Shown: positions 22,813-31,402, numbered from the stretch's first letter. The stretch is DNA of 64,000 nucleotides from an uncultured Eubacteriales bacterium (GCA_900545925.1 URAZ01000004.1:1-64000), one strand, 5' to 3'. The notes: a model not told the origin generated them from the letters alone. Numbers and translations are program-made.

Positions 22813-24836
22813 GCTGCATCCTCCTTTGCGCCTGCGACGATGGAATAATACGAATTGGATGTGATGCGGTAGACGAGGGTATAGAAGACCGCGTAGATGG
22901 CGAAGGTGACGACCGTCGTGCCGATGAGCAGCTTCAGATTTGTGAGGTTGAACAGCATCAGCAGCTTATGGATGAACGGGAACGCAAAGCCCAGATGCAG
23001 CCCCGCAAACAAGAGCGGCAGGAAGAATACCAGCAGGAGCTGCGAGTTGATGGACTTCCGGATATCTGTCTTCGTCATGCCGACGCGCTGCATGATCTCG
23101 AACCGGGCCTGATCCTCATAGCCCTCGGAGATCTGCTTATAATATAGAATCAAAACGGCGGCGGCGAGGAACACGATGCTGAGCAGAATTGCGAGGAAGA
23201 AGAGGCTTCCGTAGGTGCCGACAAAATCTTCACGGTTGGACGCGATGGATTCCACCGTGTACGACGCGTAGACCAGCCCTTCCCTGTTATCGGCAAACGT
23301 CCCCATCATATCGCGGAGAAACGCGATCTGCGCTTCGTCCGGGCTGCCGGAATCAAACGAATACTGCCAGCTCACGACGACCGGATAGCGGGTGTTCTGC
23401 GTCCGCAGCGCGTTCACCGCTGCGTCAAAATCCGGGACGATGAGATAGATCGTCGTCGTGATGTTTGCGCTGTCCGCGCCGAAGCCGCCGAAGCTTGGCA
23501 GCTGGCCCTTGATCTGATAGGTCAGTTCGCCGATGCGGATATCCGGCTGTGTGTAGGCCATGCGCGGGCTGCAAAGATATGCTTCGCCCGGCTCCAGCGT
23601 CAGGCGCTCGCCTGTCATGCGGGTATAGTCCTCCAGCGGCAAAACCGTCAGATCGACCGCACGTTCATAGTCCATGAGCGTACTCTCCTGCGCGCGGGTG
23701 AAGGTATTGCCCGTAAGAAGGCCGGAGAACCATGCGCTGCGGATATCGAACTGCCCCTGCACGTCAAGTCCGTCCTGTTTGATAACGTCCTCGATCATCC
23801 CGCGCGCGATGGCAATGTTTGCTTCATCCATGCCGCCCTCGTCCTTCGTAAAGCGCAGCTCCACGGAAAGGTCGCTCGGATAGCGCGTGCGCAGCGCATC
23901 CTCCTTGCCGAAATAGAGGCAGGTCGTTGACGAGAGCATAACGAGCACCATCGTGGCAAGAATACAGATCGAGGCCAGTCCCGCGCCATTGCGCTTCATG
24001 CGGTAGGCCATGGACGAGACGGAAATAAAATGGTTTTTCTGATAATAATACCGCTTATTCTTCTGCAGCGCGCGGCACAGCACCACGGAGCCGGAGATAA
24101 AGATCAGATACGTCGCCACGATGACCATCAGAACAGCGATGAAGAATACCGCCAGCGCCGTCAGCGGCTGCTTGATCGTCACGGCAATATAATATGCCGC
24201 GCCGAGGATCAGAAAGCCCGCCAGGCCGAACACCCAGTTCGCCTTCGGCGGCTTTTCGCCGCAGGCTTCGCTGCGCAGAAGCGCCGCCGCGTTCGTCTTG
24301 CAGACCGTCACCAGCGAGCGCAGGAACAAAAGCGCGAAGATGGCGAGATACAGGATCGTCGTCATGGTCGTGGCCGGAACGGAGACGGTAAACTGCATCT
24401 GTACGGTGCCGTCCACGATATTGACGAGCAGCAGCTCAAAGAGCTTTCCGAGCGCAATGCCCAGCACCTCGCCGCCCGCAATGGAAATCAGCGCCATGAT
24501 GACCGTTTCCCATGCCAGAACCTTCGCAAGGTTGCCCTTGCCCATGCCGAGAATGTTATAAAGGCCAAACTCGCGGTTCCGACGGCGGATAAGGAAGGAA
24601 TTCGTGTAGAACAGGAACAGCACGGCGAACGCCGCCATGACAAAGCTGCCCATGCCGAGAATCATGGGCATGGTGTCTCCGCCCGGAAAGGTCTGGAGAA
24701 TGGGAGAGGAGGCCAGCGACAGCAGAATGTACGTCATCATGACCATGCCGACGCAGGTCAGCAGGAACGGCAGATACAGCCGTTTGTTTTTCGTGATGCC
24801 CTGCCACGCAAGGCGCGGATAGAGTCTGTGTGTCAT
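22809..24836 (-). CDS. BceB-type ABC transporter permease (FtsX family)
   Basis: 675 residues, the length typical of BceB. About ten membrane helices: the first four include ITKNKRLYLPFLLTCVGM and NREFGLYNILGMGKGNLAKV, the FtsX-like hallmark. There is a large extracellular domain of about 200 residues between helices 7 and 8 (about 310-540), as in peptide-antibiotic detoxification permeases. It overlaps the ATPase gene by 4 nt. Such transporters protect lipid II cycle targets from bacitracin or lantibiotics and signal to a BceS kinase; no kinase is in this window. Confidence 0.88.
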   Translation of the reverse strand: MTHRLYPRLAWQGITKNKRLYLPFLLTCVGMVMMTYILLSLASSPILQTFPGGDTMPMILGMGSFVMAAFAVLFLFYTNSFLIRRRNREFGLYNILGMGKGNLAKVLAWETVIMALISIAGGEVLGIALGKLFELLLVNIVDGTVQMQFTVSVPATTMTTILYLAIFALLFLRSLVTVCKTNAAALLRSEACGEKPPKANWVFGLAGFLILGAAYYIAVTIKQPLTALAVFFIAVLMVIVATYLIFISGSVVLCRALQKNKRYYYQKNHFISVSSMAYRMKRNGAGLASICILATMVLVMLSSTTCLYFGKEDALRTRYPSDLSVELRFTKDEGGMDEANIAIARGMIEDVIKQDGLDVQGQFDIRSAWFSGLLTGNTFTRAQESTLMDYERAVDLTVLPLEDYTRMTGERLTLEPGEAYLCSPRMAYTQPDIRIGELTYQIKGQLPSFGGFGADSANITTTIYLIVPDFDAAVNALRTQNTRYPVVVSWQYSFDSGSPDEAQIAFLRDMMGTFADNREGLVYASYTVESIASNREDFVGTYGSLFFLAILLSIVFLAAAVLILYYKQISEGYEDQARFEIMQRVGMTKTDIRKSINSQLLLVFFLPLLFAGLHLGFAFPFIHKLLMLFNLTNLKLLIGTTVVTFAIYAVFYTLVYRITSNSYYSIVAGAKEDAA

Positions 24837-25597
24837 GCCTGCTCGCCCCCTGCCTGCAGAACGGTCAGCGCGTCGGTGATCTTCTGGTAGAGCTGATCGT
24901 CGGTGAGATTGCCGCGGTAGAGCTGGTGGTAGACCTCGCCGTCCTTGATGAAGAGGACGCGTCCGGCACGGCTGGCCGCGCGGACGGAGTGCGTGACCAT
25001 CAGGATCGTCTGCCCGCTGCGGCTGATGTCGGAGAACACGCGCAGCAGCTCGTCCGTCGCCTTGGAGTCCAGTGCGCCGGTCGGCTCGTCGGCAAGCAAA
25101 AGCCGAGGATTCGTGATGATCGCGCGGGCGACGGCCGCGCGCTGTTTCTGGCCGCCGGAAATTTCATACGGGTACTTTTTCAGCAGTTCCGTAATGCCGA
25201 GCCTTGCCGCGATGGGCTCGAGCCGTGCGGAGAGTTCCTTCTGCGGCACGCCCGCCAGCACGAGCGGCAGATAGATATTGTCCTCGACCGAGAACGTGTC
25301 GAGCAGATTGAATTCCTGAAATACGAAGCCCAGATGGTCGCGGCGGAACGCCGCGCGGTCGGCTTCCCTGATCGAGGCAAGATCCTTGCCGTCCAGCAGG
25401 ACAGAGCCGGAGGTCGGCTTGTCAAGCCCGGCCAGAATGTTTAAAAGCGTCGTCTTGCCGGAGCCGGATTCACCCATGATGGCGACGTATTCCCCGTTCT
25501 CCACGCTGAAATTGATATTTCTGAGCGCCTCGACTGACGCGCCGCCAAAGCGCGTCGTGTAGACCTTGCGCAGTCCGTTTACTTCGAGAATCTGCAT
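24833..25597 (-). CDS. BceA-type ABC transporter ATP-binding protein
   Basis: 254 residues. Walker A GESGSGKTT, signature ISGGQKQRAAVARA, Walker B LLLADEPTGALD and the H-loop MVTHS are all intact. It has the sequence style of MacB/LolD/BceA ATPases, including FVFQEFNLLDTFSVEDNI. It energises the FtsX-type permease encoded next to it. AGGAGG precedes the ATG. Upstream lies a BceR-type inverted repeat and a TATACT -10 with a poor -35, consistent with an activator-dependent promoter. Confidence 0.92.
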   Translation of the reverse strand: MQILEVNGLRKVYTTRFGGASVEALRNINFSVENGEYVAIMGESGSGKTTLLNILAGLDKPTSGSVLLDGKDLASIREADRAAFRRDHLGFVFQEFNLLDTFSVEDNIYLPLVLAGVPQKELSARLEPIAARLGITELLKKYPYEISGGQKQRAAVARAIITNPRLLLADEPTGALDSKATDELLRVFSDISRSGQTILMVTHSVRAASRAGRVLFIKDGEVYHQLYRGNLTDDQLYQKITDALTVLQAGGEQA

Positions 25598-25631
25598 GAT
25601 GAAAATGCCTCCTGTGTTGATTTCTGTCCCC

Positions 25632-25708
25632 AGTATACCGCGCCGCGCAGAAAAGCGCTATCGATTTGGCTTACACTTTTTCCGGTGCATCTTACAGTTT
25701 TGTAAGAT
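25632..25708 (-). promoter_or_regulatory. BceR-like box and -10 of the BceAB-type operon
   Basis: An inverted repeat ATCTTACA-GTTT-TGTAAGAT (25689-25708) contains TTACA-N4-TGTAA, the form I recall for response regulators of BceRS systems. The minus-strand -10 TATACT (25637-25632) is about 50 nt downstream. The -35 (TAGCGC) is poor, as expected for an activated promoter. A second small repeat TTGGCT-GAA-AGCCAA adjoins it. Confidence 0.55.
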
Positions 25709-25760
25709 TGGCTGAAAGCCAATGCGTTTGGATTTTTCACAGTTTTGCGTAAGTTCGGTC

Positions 25761-25810
25761 TTGACAAATACCCTACCAGGGTATATAGTGAAAATACCCT
25801 GATGGGGTAT
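25761..25810 (+). promoter_or_regulatory. csoR-copA promoter with two CsoR boxes
   Basis: TTGACA (25761-25766), 17-bp spacer, TATAGT (25784-25789). Box 1 is ATACCCT-ACC-AGGGTAT (25768-25784), lying between -35 and -10. Box 2 is ATACCCT-GAT-GGGGTAT (25794-25810), covering the transcription start. Both fit the pseudo-palindromic TACCC/GGGTA operators of CsoR repressors. Confidence 0.85.
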
Positions 25811-25833
25811 ACAAGAGCAAAGGAGGCTGGCCT

Positions 25834-26142
25834 ATGCCGGAACCCAAGCGATGTTCCTGCTGCGAAAAGCATACACTGCGCGCGCAGGAGGAGAAAAAGA
25901 AGCTTCTAAACCGCCTGCGCCGCATTGAAGGACAGGTGCGCGGCCTGCAGGCGATGGTCGAGGCTGACGCCTACTGCAACGACGTGCTGACGCAGTCTGC
26001 TGCTGTCAACGCCGCCATCAACGCCTTTAACCGCGAGCTTCTGGCCGAGCACCTGCGCACCTGCGTAACGCGGGATTTGAAAAACGGCCATGAAGAGATC
26101 GTGGATGAACTGGCGGCAACTTTGCAAAAGCTAATGAAGTAA
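25834..26142 (+). CDS. csoR: CsoR-type copper-sensing repressor
   Basis: 102 residues, all-helical family. KKKLLNRLRRIEGQVRGLQAMV is the family signature. The Cu(I) ligands are in place: Cys48 (AYCNDVL), His73 and Cys77 (EHLRTC). An N-terminal CSCCEKH adds further Cys. CsoR releases DNA on binding Cu(I). AAAGGAGG precedes the ATG. It is the first gene of an operon with copA, behind a promoter containing two matching operators, so autoregulation is well supported. Confidence 0.93.
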   Translation: MPEPKRCSCCEKHTLRAQEEKKKLLNRLRRIEGQVRGLQAMVEADAYCNDVLTQSAAVNAAINAFNRELLAEHLRTCVTRDLKNGHEEIVDELAATLQKLMK

Positions 26143-26165
26143 TTTGCTCCCAAGGAGGGATTTTC

Positions 26166-28688
26166 ATGCAGCAATATACCGTGACCGGCATGCACTGCGC
26201 CGCTTGCAGCGCAAGTGTGGAAAAGGCGGTCAAAAAGGTCCCGGGCGTTACGTCCTGCGCAGTGAGTCTGCTCACAAACTCGATGGGCGTCGAGGGCACG
26301 GCGGAGCCCGCCGCCGTCATCAAAGCCGTTGAGGACGCAGGCTACGGCGCGTCTGTGCGCGGGCAGGAAGCCACGCCCGCGGCAGACGCAAGTGCGCTGG
26401 AGGACAGGCAGACGCCGCATCTTAAAAAGCGGCTGATCGCCTCTGTCGCATTTTTGCTCATTCTGATGTATTTCTCGATGGGCCATATGATGTGGGGCTG
26501 GCCGCTGCCAAGCTGGTTTGACGGCAACCACGTCGCCATGGGTCTTGTCCAGCTGCTGCTGGCCGGGATCGTCATGGTCATCAATCAGGAATTTTTCGTA
26601 AGCGGAACAAAGAGCCTGCTGCGCGGCTCGCCGAACATGGACACGCTTGTCTCGCTCGGCGCGGCAGCGTCCTACGGCTGGAGCGTCTATGCGCTGTTCG
26701 CCATGACGGACGCGCAGCTGCACGGCGGCAGCGAGGCCGCCATGGCGTATATGGACGAATTTTATTTTGAGTCTGCCGCCATGATCCTCACACTCATCAC
26801 CGTCGGCAAGCTGCTTGAGGCGCACTCCAAGGGAAAAACCACGGACGCGCTCAAGAGTCTCATGGCTCTCGCGCCGGAGACGGCGACGGTGATCCGTGAC
26901 GGCAAAGAGGTTAAAATCCCCGCCGCGCAGGTTCGCAAGGGCGACGTGTTCGTCGTCCGTCCGGGCCAGAGCATCCCGGTTGACGGCATTGTGCTGGATG
27001 GTGCAAGCGCCGTCAACGAAGCGGCGTTGACCGGTGAGAGCGTCCCGGTTGACAAGGCTCCCGGCGACGGTGTTTCCGCCGCAACGGTCAACTGCTCGGG
27101 CTTCCTCCGGTGTGAGGCAACCCGCGTCGGCGAAGACACCACGCTCAGCCAGATCATCCGCATGGTTTCCGACGCGGCGGCGACGAAAGCGCCGATTGCC
27201 AAAACGGCGGACAAGGTTGCGGGTGTGTTCGTCCCGGCAGTCATTTCCATCGCGCTTGTGACAACGATCGTCTGGCTGCTGCTGGGCCGGGAATTCTCCT
27301 TTGCGCTTGCGCGTGGCATTTCCGTACTGGTCATCAGCTGCCCGTGCGCACTGGGCCTTGCGACGCCGGTCGCCATCATGGTTGGCAGCGGCGTAGGCGC
27401 GAAAAACGGCATTCTCTTCAAAACGGCGGCAAGTCTGGAGCACACAGGCCGGACGCGCATTGTCGCGCTTGACAAGACCGGCACCATCACCTCCGGCCAG
27501 CCGGAGGTCACAGATCTCATCCCGGCTGATGGCGTGACGGAGCGGGAACTTCTGCAGGCAGCCGTCTCGCTGGAAGCCAAGAGCGAGCATCCGCTGGCCG
27601 CAGCGATCATGAAGCGCGGCGAGGAAGAAAAGTTGCAGCCCGAAGCGGCGGAGAACTTCGCCGCCATCACCGGCAGCGGTCTGACCGCAACAGTGTTGGA
27701 CGCGCAGCTGCTCGGCGGCAGCGTCAAATATATGGCCTCGCAGCTTGCACTGCCGCAGGAAATTCAAAAGCAGGCGGATGCGCTTTCCCAGTCCGGCAAA
27801 ACGCCGCTGCTGTTTGCGAAAAATGGCAGGTTGCTCGGCCTCATTGCCGTGGCGGACGCCATTAAGCCGGAAAGCCCGGAGGCCATCCGGCAGCTGCGCG
27901 GCATGGGCATCCGCGTTGTGATGCTGACGGGCGATAATCAGCGGACGGCTGACGCCATCGGCAAGCTTGCGGGCGTGGACGATGTGGTCGCGGGCGTTCT
28001 GCCGGGCGGTAAGGAGGCTGTCGTGCGGCAGCTGCAGAAATATGGCCCCGTCGCTATGGTCGGCGACGGCATCAACGACGCACCTGCCCTCACCGCCGCC
28101 GATACCGGCATTGCCATCGGCGCAGGCGCCGACGTTGCAATCGACGCGGCGGATGTGGTGCTTATGAAGAGCACGCTTCTGGACGTCGCCGCCGCCATCC
28201 GTCTCAGCCGCGCAGCGCTGCGGAACATTCACGAAAACCTGTTCTGGGCGTTTATTTACAACGTCATCGGCATCCCGCTGGCAGCCGGCGTGTTCGTCGG
28301 GCTGGGGCTGACGCTCAATCCGATGTACGGCGCTGCGGCGATGAGCCTGTCCAGCTTCTGCGTGGTGTCGAACGCGCTGCGGCTGAATCTGTGCAGGCTG
28401 TACAGTTCCAAGCATGATCACAAGGGCAGTCCTCTGCCGGAATTTCATCTGGCAGAACAAAATAAGGAGGATACTGGTATGACAAAGACACTGTATGTAA
28501 AGGGCATGATGTGCGGCCACTGCGAAGCGCGCGTCAAGAAGGCGCTCGAGGCCGTGGACGGCGTGGCTTCCGCTGCTGCGGACCATAATAACGGCACCGC
28601 TGTTGTGACACTCACGAAGGACGTTTCGGATGAGACGCTCAAGGCCGCCGTCGAGGCGCAGGATTACGAGGTCACCGGCGTCGCGTGA
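26166..28688 (+). CDS. copA: copper-translocating P1B-type ATPase with N- and C-terminal HMA domains
   Basis: 840 residues. Domains in order: HMA domain (residues 1-65, GMHCAACSASV with Cys11 and Cys14), membrane helices, the actuator loop with TGES, the transmembrane copper site Cys392-Pro-Cys394, phosphorylation site DKTGT at Asp436, GDGINDAPAL, last helices, then a second HMA domain (about 772-840, GMMCGHCEARV). It exports Cu(I). AAGGAGG lies 7 nt before the ATG and csoR is 23 nt upstream. The C-terminal HMA is unusual for bacterial CopA and is preceded in frame by its own ribosome-binding site; see the copZ entry. Confidence 0.95.
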   Translation: MQQYTVTGMHCAACSASVEKAVKKVPGVTSCAVSLLTNSMGVEGTAEPAAVIKAVEDAGYGASVRGQEATPAADASALEDRQTPHLKKRLIASVAFLLILMYFSMGHMMWGWPLPSWFDGNHVAMGLVQLLLAGIVMVINQEFFVSGTKSLLRGSPNMDTLVSLGAAASYGWSVYALFAMTDAQLHGGSEAAMAYMDEFYFESAAMILTLITVGKLLEAHSKGKTTDALKSLMALAPETATVIRDGKEVKIPAAQVRKGDVFVVRPGQSIPVDGIVLDGASAVNEAALTGESVPVDKAPGDGVSAATVNCSGFLRCEATRVGEDTTLSQIIRMVSDAAATKAPIAKTADKVAGVFVPAVISIALVTTIVWLLLGREFSFALARGISVLVISCPCALGLATPVAIMVGSGVGAKNGILFKTAASLEHTGRTRIVALDKTGTITSGQPEVTDLIPADGVTERELLQAAVSLEAKSEHPLAAAIMKRGEEEKLQPEAAENFAAITGSGLTATVLDAQLLGGSVKYMASQLALPQEIQKQADALSQSGKTPLLFAKNGRLLGLIAVADAIKPESPEAIRQLRGMGIRVVMLTGDNQRTADAIGKLAGVDDVVAGVLPGGKEAVVRQLQKYGPVAMVGDGINDAPALTAADTGIAIGAGADVAIDAADVVLMKSTLLDVAAAIRLSRAALRNIHENLFWAFIYNVIGIPLAAGVFVGLGLTLNPMYGAAAMSLSSFCVVSNALRLNLCRLYSSKHDHKGSPLPEFHLAEQNKEDTGMTKTLYVKGMMCGHCEARVKKALEAVDGVASAAADHNNGTAVVTLTKDVSDETLKAAVEAQDYEVTGVA
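28479..28688 (+). CDS. copZ: CopZ-like copper chaperone from an internal in-frame start within copA
   Basis: 69 residues, identical to the C-terminus of CopA, starting MTKTLYVKGMMCGHC. A full AAGGAGG (28464-28470) lies 8 nt before ATG 28479, inside the copA frame. The product would be a complete HMA chaperone with the Cu(I) CxxC pair. In related Firmicutes copZ is usually a separate gene after copA. The simplest reading is that the copA stop was lost or never present while the copZ start was kept, so both a fused and a free chaperone could be made. Expression of the free form is inference. Confidence 0.55.
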   Translation: MTKTLYVKGMMCGHCEARVKKALEAVDGVASAAADHNNGTAVVTLTKDVSDETLKAAVEAQDYEVTGVA

Positions 28689-28715
28689 CCGTTTCCCGGC
28701 TGCGCTGACAAACAG

Positions 28716-28749
28716 AATGCCCCTGTTCCGCTGACGGAACAGGGGCATT
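28716..28749. terminator. strong hairpin, probable terminator after copA
   Basis: 15-bp perfect stem AATGCCCCTGTTCCG/CGGAACAGGGGCATT with loop CTGA, lying between copA and a convergent gene. It lacks a clear T-run on the plus strand and has a weak one (CTGTTTGTC) on the minus strand. Confidence 0.6.
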
Positions 28750-28768
28750 GCTATGGTTGAAAGCGAAG

Positions 28769-29020
28769 TTACGCGTTTTCGTTTTCCTTATCAAGATTGG
28801 CAAGGAATTCGATGAGTCGGGCTTCATCCTCGCGACGGTCGGCAAACAGTTCAAGATTGTCGCCCTGTTCGCTCAGAAGCTGACCGAGGGCGATATACTC
28901 GCTCAACGCGCTCTTGAGGTTGAAAACGTCGCCGTCCTGGCTCTTGAGATACACATCACCGGTGCAGTTGTGGATGACCTTGCGGAATTCTTCGACTTCT
29001 TTGATGTTTCTGAGTTTCAT
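28769..29020 (-). CDS. HPr-like/hypothetical protein (often annotated as polyA polymerase)
   Basis: 83 residues. GDVYLKSQDGDVFNLKSALSEYIALGQLL resembles an HPr-like fold, but the His and Ser phosphorylation sites of true HPr are not evident. I recall relatives in Clostridia being labelled polyA polymerase without basis. ATG 29020 is preferred because GGAGG lies 8 nt upstream; the ATG at 29026 is only 2 nt from that site. It is monocistronic. Function unknown. Confidence 0.65.
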   Translation of the reverse strand: MKLRNIKEVEEFRKVIHNCTGDVYLKSQDGDVFNLKSALSEYIALGQLLSEQGDNLELFADRREDEARLIEFLANLDKENENA

Positions 29021-29134
29021 GTTCATTGCCTCCCATGCAATTTTTTCTTTGACTTTCGATTACAGCAGCAGTATACGCGCTGGAGAAGGAAAATTCAAGG
29101 GGTGGTTTGAACAAAATGCACAAAGGAATGTACT

Positions 29135-29644
29135 CTATTTTGTGCGATACGCCGGATAATAGGTGTACAGCCGGACCAGCGCAGCGTGGCGGTTTCCTGT
29201 ATCCGGGGCGAGGAAATGTACACTGCCGGGCTCGGTGCCCGCATCTTGACCACTCTGGAGGACGATCAGAAGTTCATCCATGTCCTTTCCGGCGGAAATG
29301 CTGGAGAACGGCGCGTCGGAAAGGCCGACCCATTTGCCGTCTTCGCGCGTGAGCATCAGCATGTACGGCTGCTCCATACCGTCAATACCGGAGACAGTCA
29401 GTGTCCCATGAAACAGGCTCTTGTGGAGCATGCTTTTTGTCAGCGTCCCGGTGAGCGCGAGCGTGTGCGTCTGCGCAAACGCTTCGTCGTCCAGCGCATA
29501 TTCGGTAACGGTCTGAGAAAGTTCGACCGGCGTCTGCGTCGGTACGACAACCAGCACCACAAGATTTAAAATCAGCACCGCGATTGCGATGCCGAGCACG
29601 GCCGTGCGGTGGCGGGCAAACCAGTTTTTATTTTCTTCTCCCAT
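29135..29644 (-). CDS. membrane-anchored hypothetical protein
   Basis: 169 residues: short charged N-terminus (GEENKNWFARHR), one membrane helix (about residues 15-34), then an extracytoplasmic beta-rich domain of about 130 residues. No family recognised. GGAG precedes the ATG at about 10 nt. It stands alone between the HPr-like gene and a short-transcript locus, and it may share the AT-rich region upstream as promoter. Confidence 0.55.
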   Translation of the reverse strand: MGEENKNWFARHRTAVLGIAIAVLILNLVVLVVVPTQTPVELSQTVTEYALDDEAFAQTHTLALTGTLTKSMLHKSLFHGTLTVSGIDGMEQPYMLMLTREDGKWVGLSDAPFSSISAGKDMDELLIVLQSGQDAGTEPGSVHFLAPDTGNRHAALVRLYTYYPAYRTK

Positions 29645-29688
29645 AGGGACAGCACTCCATTCTTCACAGATTCTTCAGATTTGAAGCC

Positions 29689-29716
29689 TTGAAATAGCTA
29701 CAATTTTGTGTATAAT
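29689..29716 (+). promoter_or_regulatory. strong promoter of a short transcript
   Basis: TTGAAA (29689-29694), 16-bp spacer, TATAAT (29711-29716). It points into a stretch of about 145 nt that ends in a terminator. Confidence 0.65.
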
Positions 29717-29722
29717 AAATTA

Positions 29723-29866
29723 CAGATTGATATCAAATCAACGAACCAAAACTGAAAGGGGCGGGTGCGATGGCAATATGACTGCCTGCTTTTGACACAA
29801 ACGACCGATCACAACAACCATCTTTCATACAAAAGGGCGCTGCGGGAGAGCCGCAGCGCCCTTTTT
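29723..29866 (+). ncRNA. candidate small RNA (about 145 nt), no family recognised
   Basis: Bounded by a near-consensus promoter and a strong intrinsic terminator. The only good translation signal, AAAGGGG before ATG 29770, reads Met-Ala-Ile-stop. A GTG frame from 29765 runs through the terminator stem and looks non-coding. The sequence does not match my memory of 6S, SRP, tmRNA or RNase P RNA. It could be an sRNA or a premature-terminated leader. Confidence 0.35.
29831..29866. terminator. bidirectional intrinsic terminator
   Basis: 15-bp stem AAAAGGGCGCTGCGG/CCGCAGCGCCCTTTT, loop GAGAG, with T-runs on both strands. It ends the short rightward transcript and the leftward lipoprotein gene. Confidence 0.9.
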
Positions 29867-29901
29867 GATTATACAGGAATCAGCCGAAATCTGCAAGCAC
29901 C

Positions 29902-31194
29902 TTATCCGGCATACGGGACGAGTTCAAAGTATTCCAGTTCCGGCTTGCCGTCGATATACCACTGCCAGTCGCCGGCAGGCTGTTCGACCGCGATGCGGCC
30001 GGTCACGCCGTCGTTTGTGATCACATCAACGAAGCTTTTTCCGTCGGTGCCCGTGACCTGAAGGACGGTGCCGGGGCCGAAGACGGACTGCGTGCCGTCG
30101 TCCAGCGTGACAGGGATGTCCATGACAACTGTCATGCGGGAATAGCTTGTGTTTGCAGGAACAATCTGCCACGCGTCGCCCAGCGGTGTCAGCACATCGT
30201 CGTGCAGGGCATAGGCGCGGATGGCGCTGTACGAGCCGAGCACGTTCTGGGTGCTCTCAAGCTGGAGACTGTTATCGGAGACACCGATGATCGCGGCCTC
30301 CATGAAGGTCTGATCTTCAAACGGGATCAGCTGCGGCGTTCCGGTCTTCAGCGACCAGACGTTCAGCACATATTGATCTCCGTTCATATTGCCGTTGAAG
30401 TAGACCTCTGGATAGCCGTCCGTATCCAGATCGGCCAGCCAGATATGGGCGTTAAAGCTGGCAGGATAGGAGGCGTCGGCCTCTTCAAAGCCGGTGTCGA
30501 AGACGTCCGAACCCTTCTGGATGCGAAGCACGAACGACTGCTGATCGTATTGATCCCAGATGCGCAGCAGCTGAACCGACTCAGGCGTACCGCAGCCGTC
30601 CAGATCGGCCTCGCCGCTGCGGACGATCTCCGTGCGGATGCTCTGGAAGCCGTAGAGCGTGATGCCGTCGTAGGGAATCTCTGCCGGGACGGGATCCTGC
30701 GCGGGAAGTTCAACCGGGGCAAACGGTTCTGCTTCGGGTTCTTCCGGGACGGGCGCGACAGGCTGCGGGTCAGCAGGCGTAACAATGTCCTCAGCCGGCT
30801 CTTCGGACGGGACGACGCGGATGGCAACAGCCAGCACCTGCGGCGGGTCAGACTCGGAAACGTCGCCAAGGTAGGTAATGTCCACCTGAAGTGCCTGCGT
30901 CAATTCAGACACGGAGATGGGCCAGCCGTCCGCGCCGGTGGGAACAAGCCCGTCGGCCAGCGTGACCGTGACTGCTTCCGCAGCGCCGAACGCAGGATCT
31001 TCATCCGCGGGGCGGACGGATAGCGTATCGCTGTCAGACGAAAGAATATCGGCAGTAAAGGTTGTGACATGCACGGCGGCGGGCGCCTCGGGCTCCGGGT
31101 CAGCCTGCACAGGCTCTTCCGGGAGCGGCTTTGCGCAGCTGCACAGCAGCGTGAGCGCCAGCGCCGCGGCCAGCACGAGAATCAGCTTTTTCAT
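29902..31194 (-). CDS. lipoprotein with Pro/Glu-rich linker and VCBS-like repeat region
   Basis: 430 residues. Lipoprotein signal MKKLILVLAAALALTLLCSC with mature Cys20. A first domain (about 35-130) and a Pro/Glu/Ala-rich linker (about 130-170) are followed by a region with DLDGCGTPESVQLL and LADLDTDGYPEVYFN, calcium-binding-like DxDxxGxxE segments as in VCBS/FG-GAP repeats. The C-terminal part (about 345-430) looks SH3-like (GPGTVLQVTGTDGKSFVDV). It is surface anchored; function unknown. AAGGAGG lies just before ATG 31194. Confidence 0.7.
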   Translation of the reverse strand: MKKLILVLAAALALTLLCSCAKPLPEEPVQADPEPEAPAAVHVTTFTADILSSDSDTLSVRPADEDPAFGAAEAVTVTLADGLVPTGADGWPISVSELTQALQVDITYLGDVSESDPPQVLAVAIRVVPSEEPAEDIVTPADPQPVAPVPEEPEAEPFAPVELPAQDPVPAEIPYDGITLYGFQSIRTEIVRSGEADLDGCGTPESVQLLRIWDQYDQQSFVLRIQKGSDVFDTGFEEADASYPASFNAHIWLADLDTDGYPEVYFNGNMNGDQYVLNVWSLKTGTPQLIPFEDQTFMEAAIIGVSDNSLQLESTQNVLGSYSAIRAYALHDDVLTPLGDAWQIVPANTSYSRMTVVMDIPVTLDDGTQSVFGPGTVLQVTGTDGKSFVDVITNDGVTGRIAVEQPAGDWQWYIDGKPELEYFELVPYAG

Positions 31195-31402
31195 AGTTCC
31201 TCCTTCTGGGAAATACACGACTTATATCCCAGTGTCACAATCATAGCGGATTCCTTTGCTTTCGTCAATGGACACTTTTGCTTATTTTGAACATATTTTC
31301 ACCGTTTCCTCCATCAAAATGCAGCATCTTTGTGATTATGTGAACTTGCGGAAACAATTTGTAATGTTTCTGGCGCCCAGCCGTGCAGACGCGCCATATA
31401 GG

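Noticed and set aside
25971..28748. Very long minus-strand open frame (over 900 codons) opposite copA
   Set aside because: It is antisense to csoR and copA in the frame that high-GC codon use leaves open; composition is His/Arg/Gln-rich and no start signal or domain is seen.
29765..30061. GTG-started frame of 98 codons after the promoter at 29.7 kb
   Set aside because: It reads through the terminator stem and then antisense of the lipoprotein gene; no family features.
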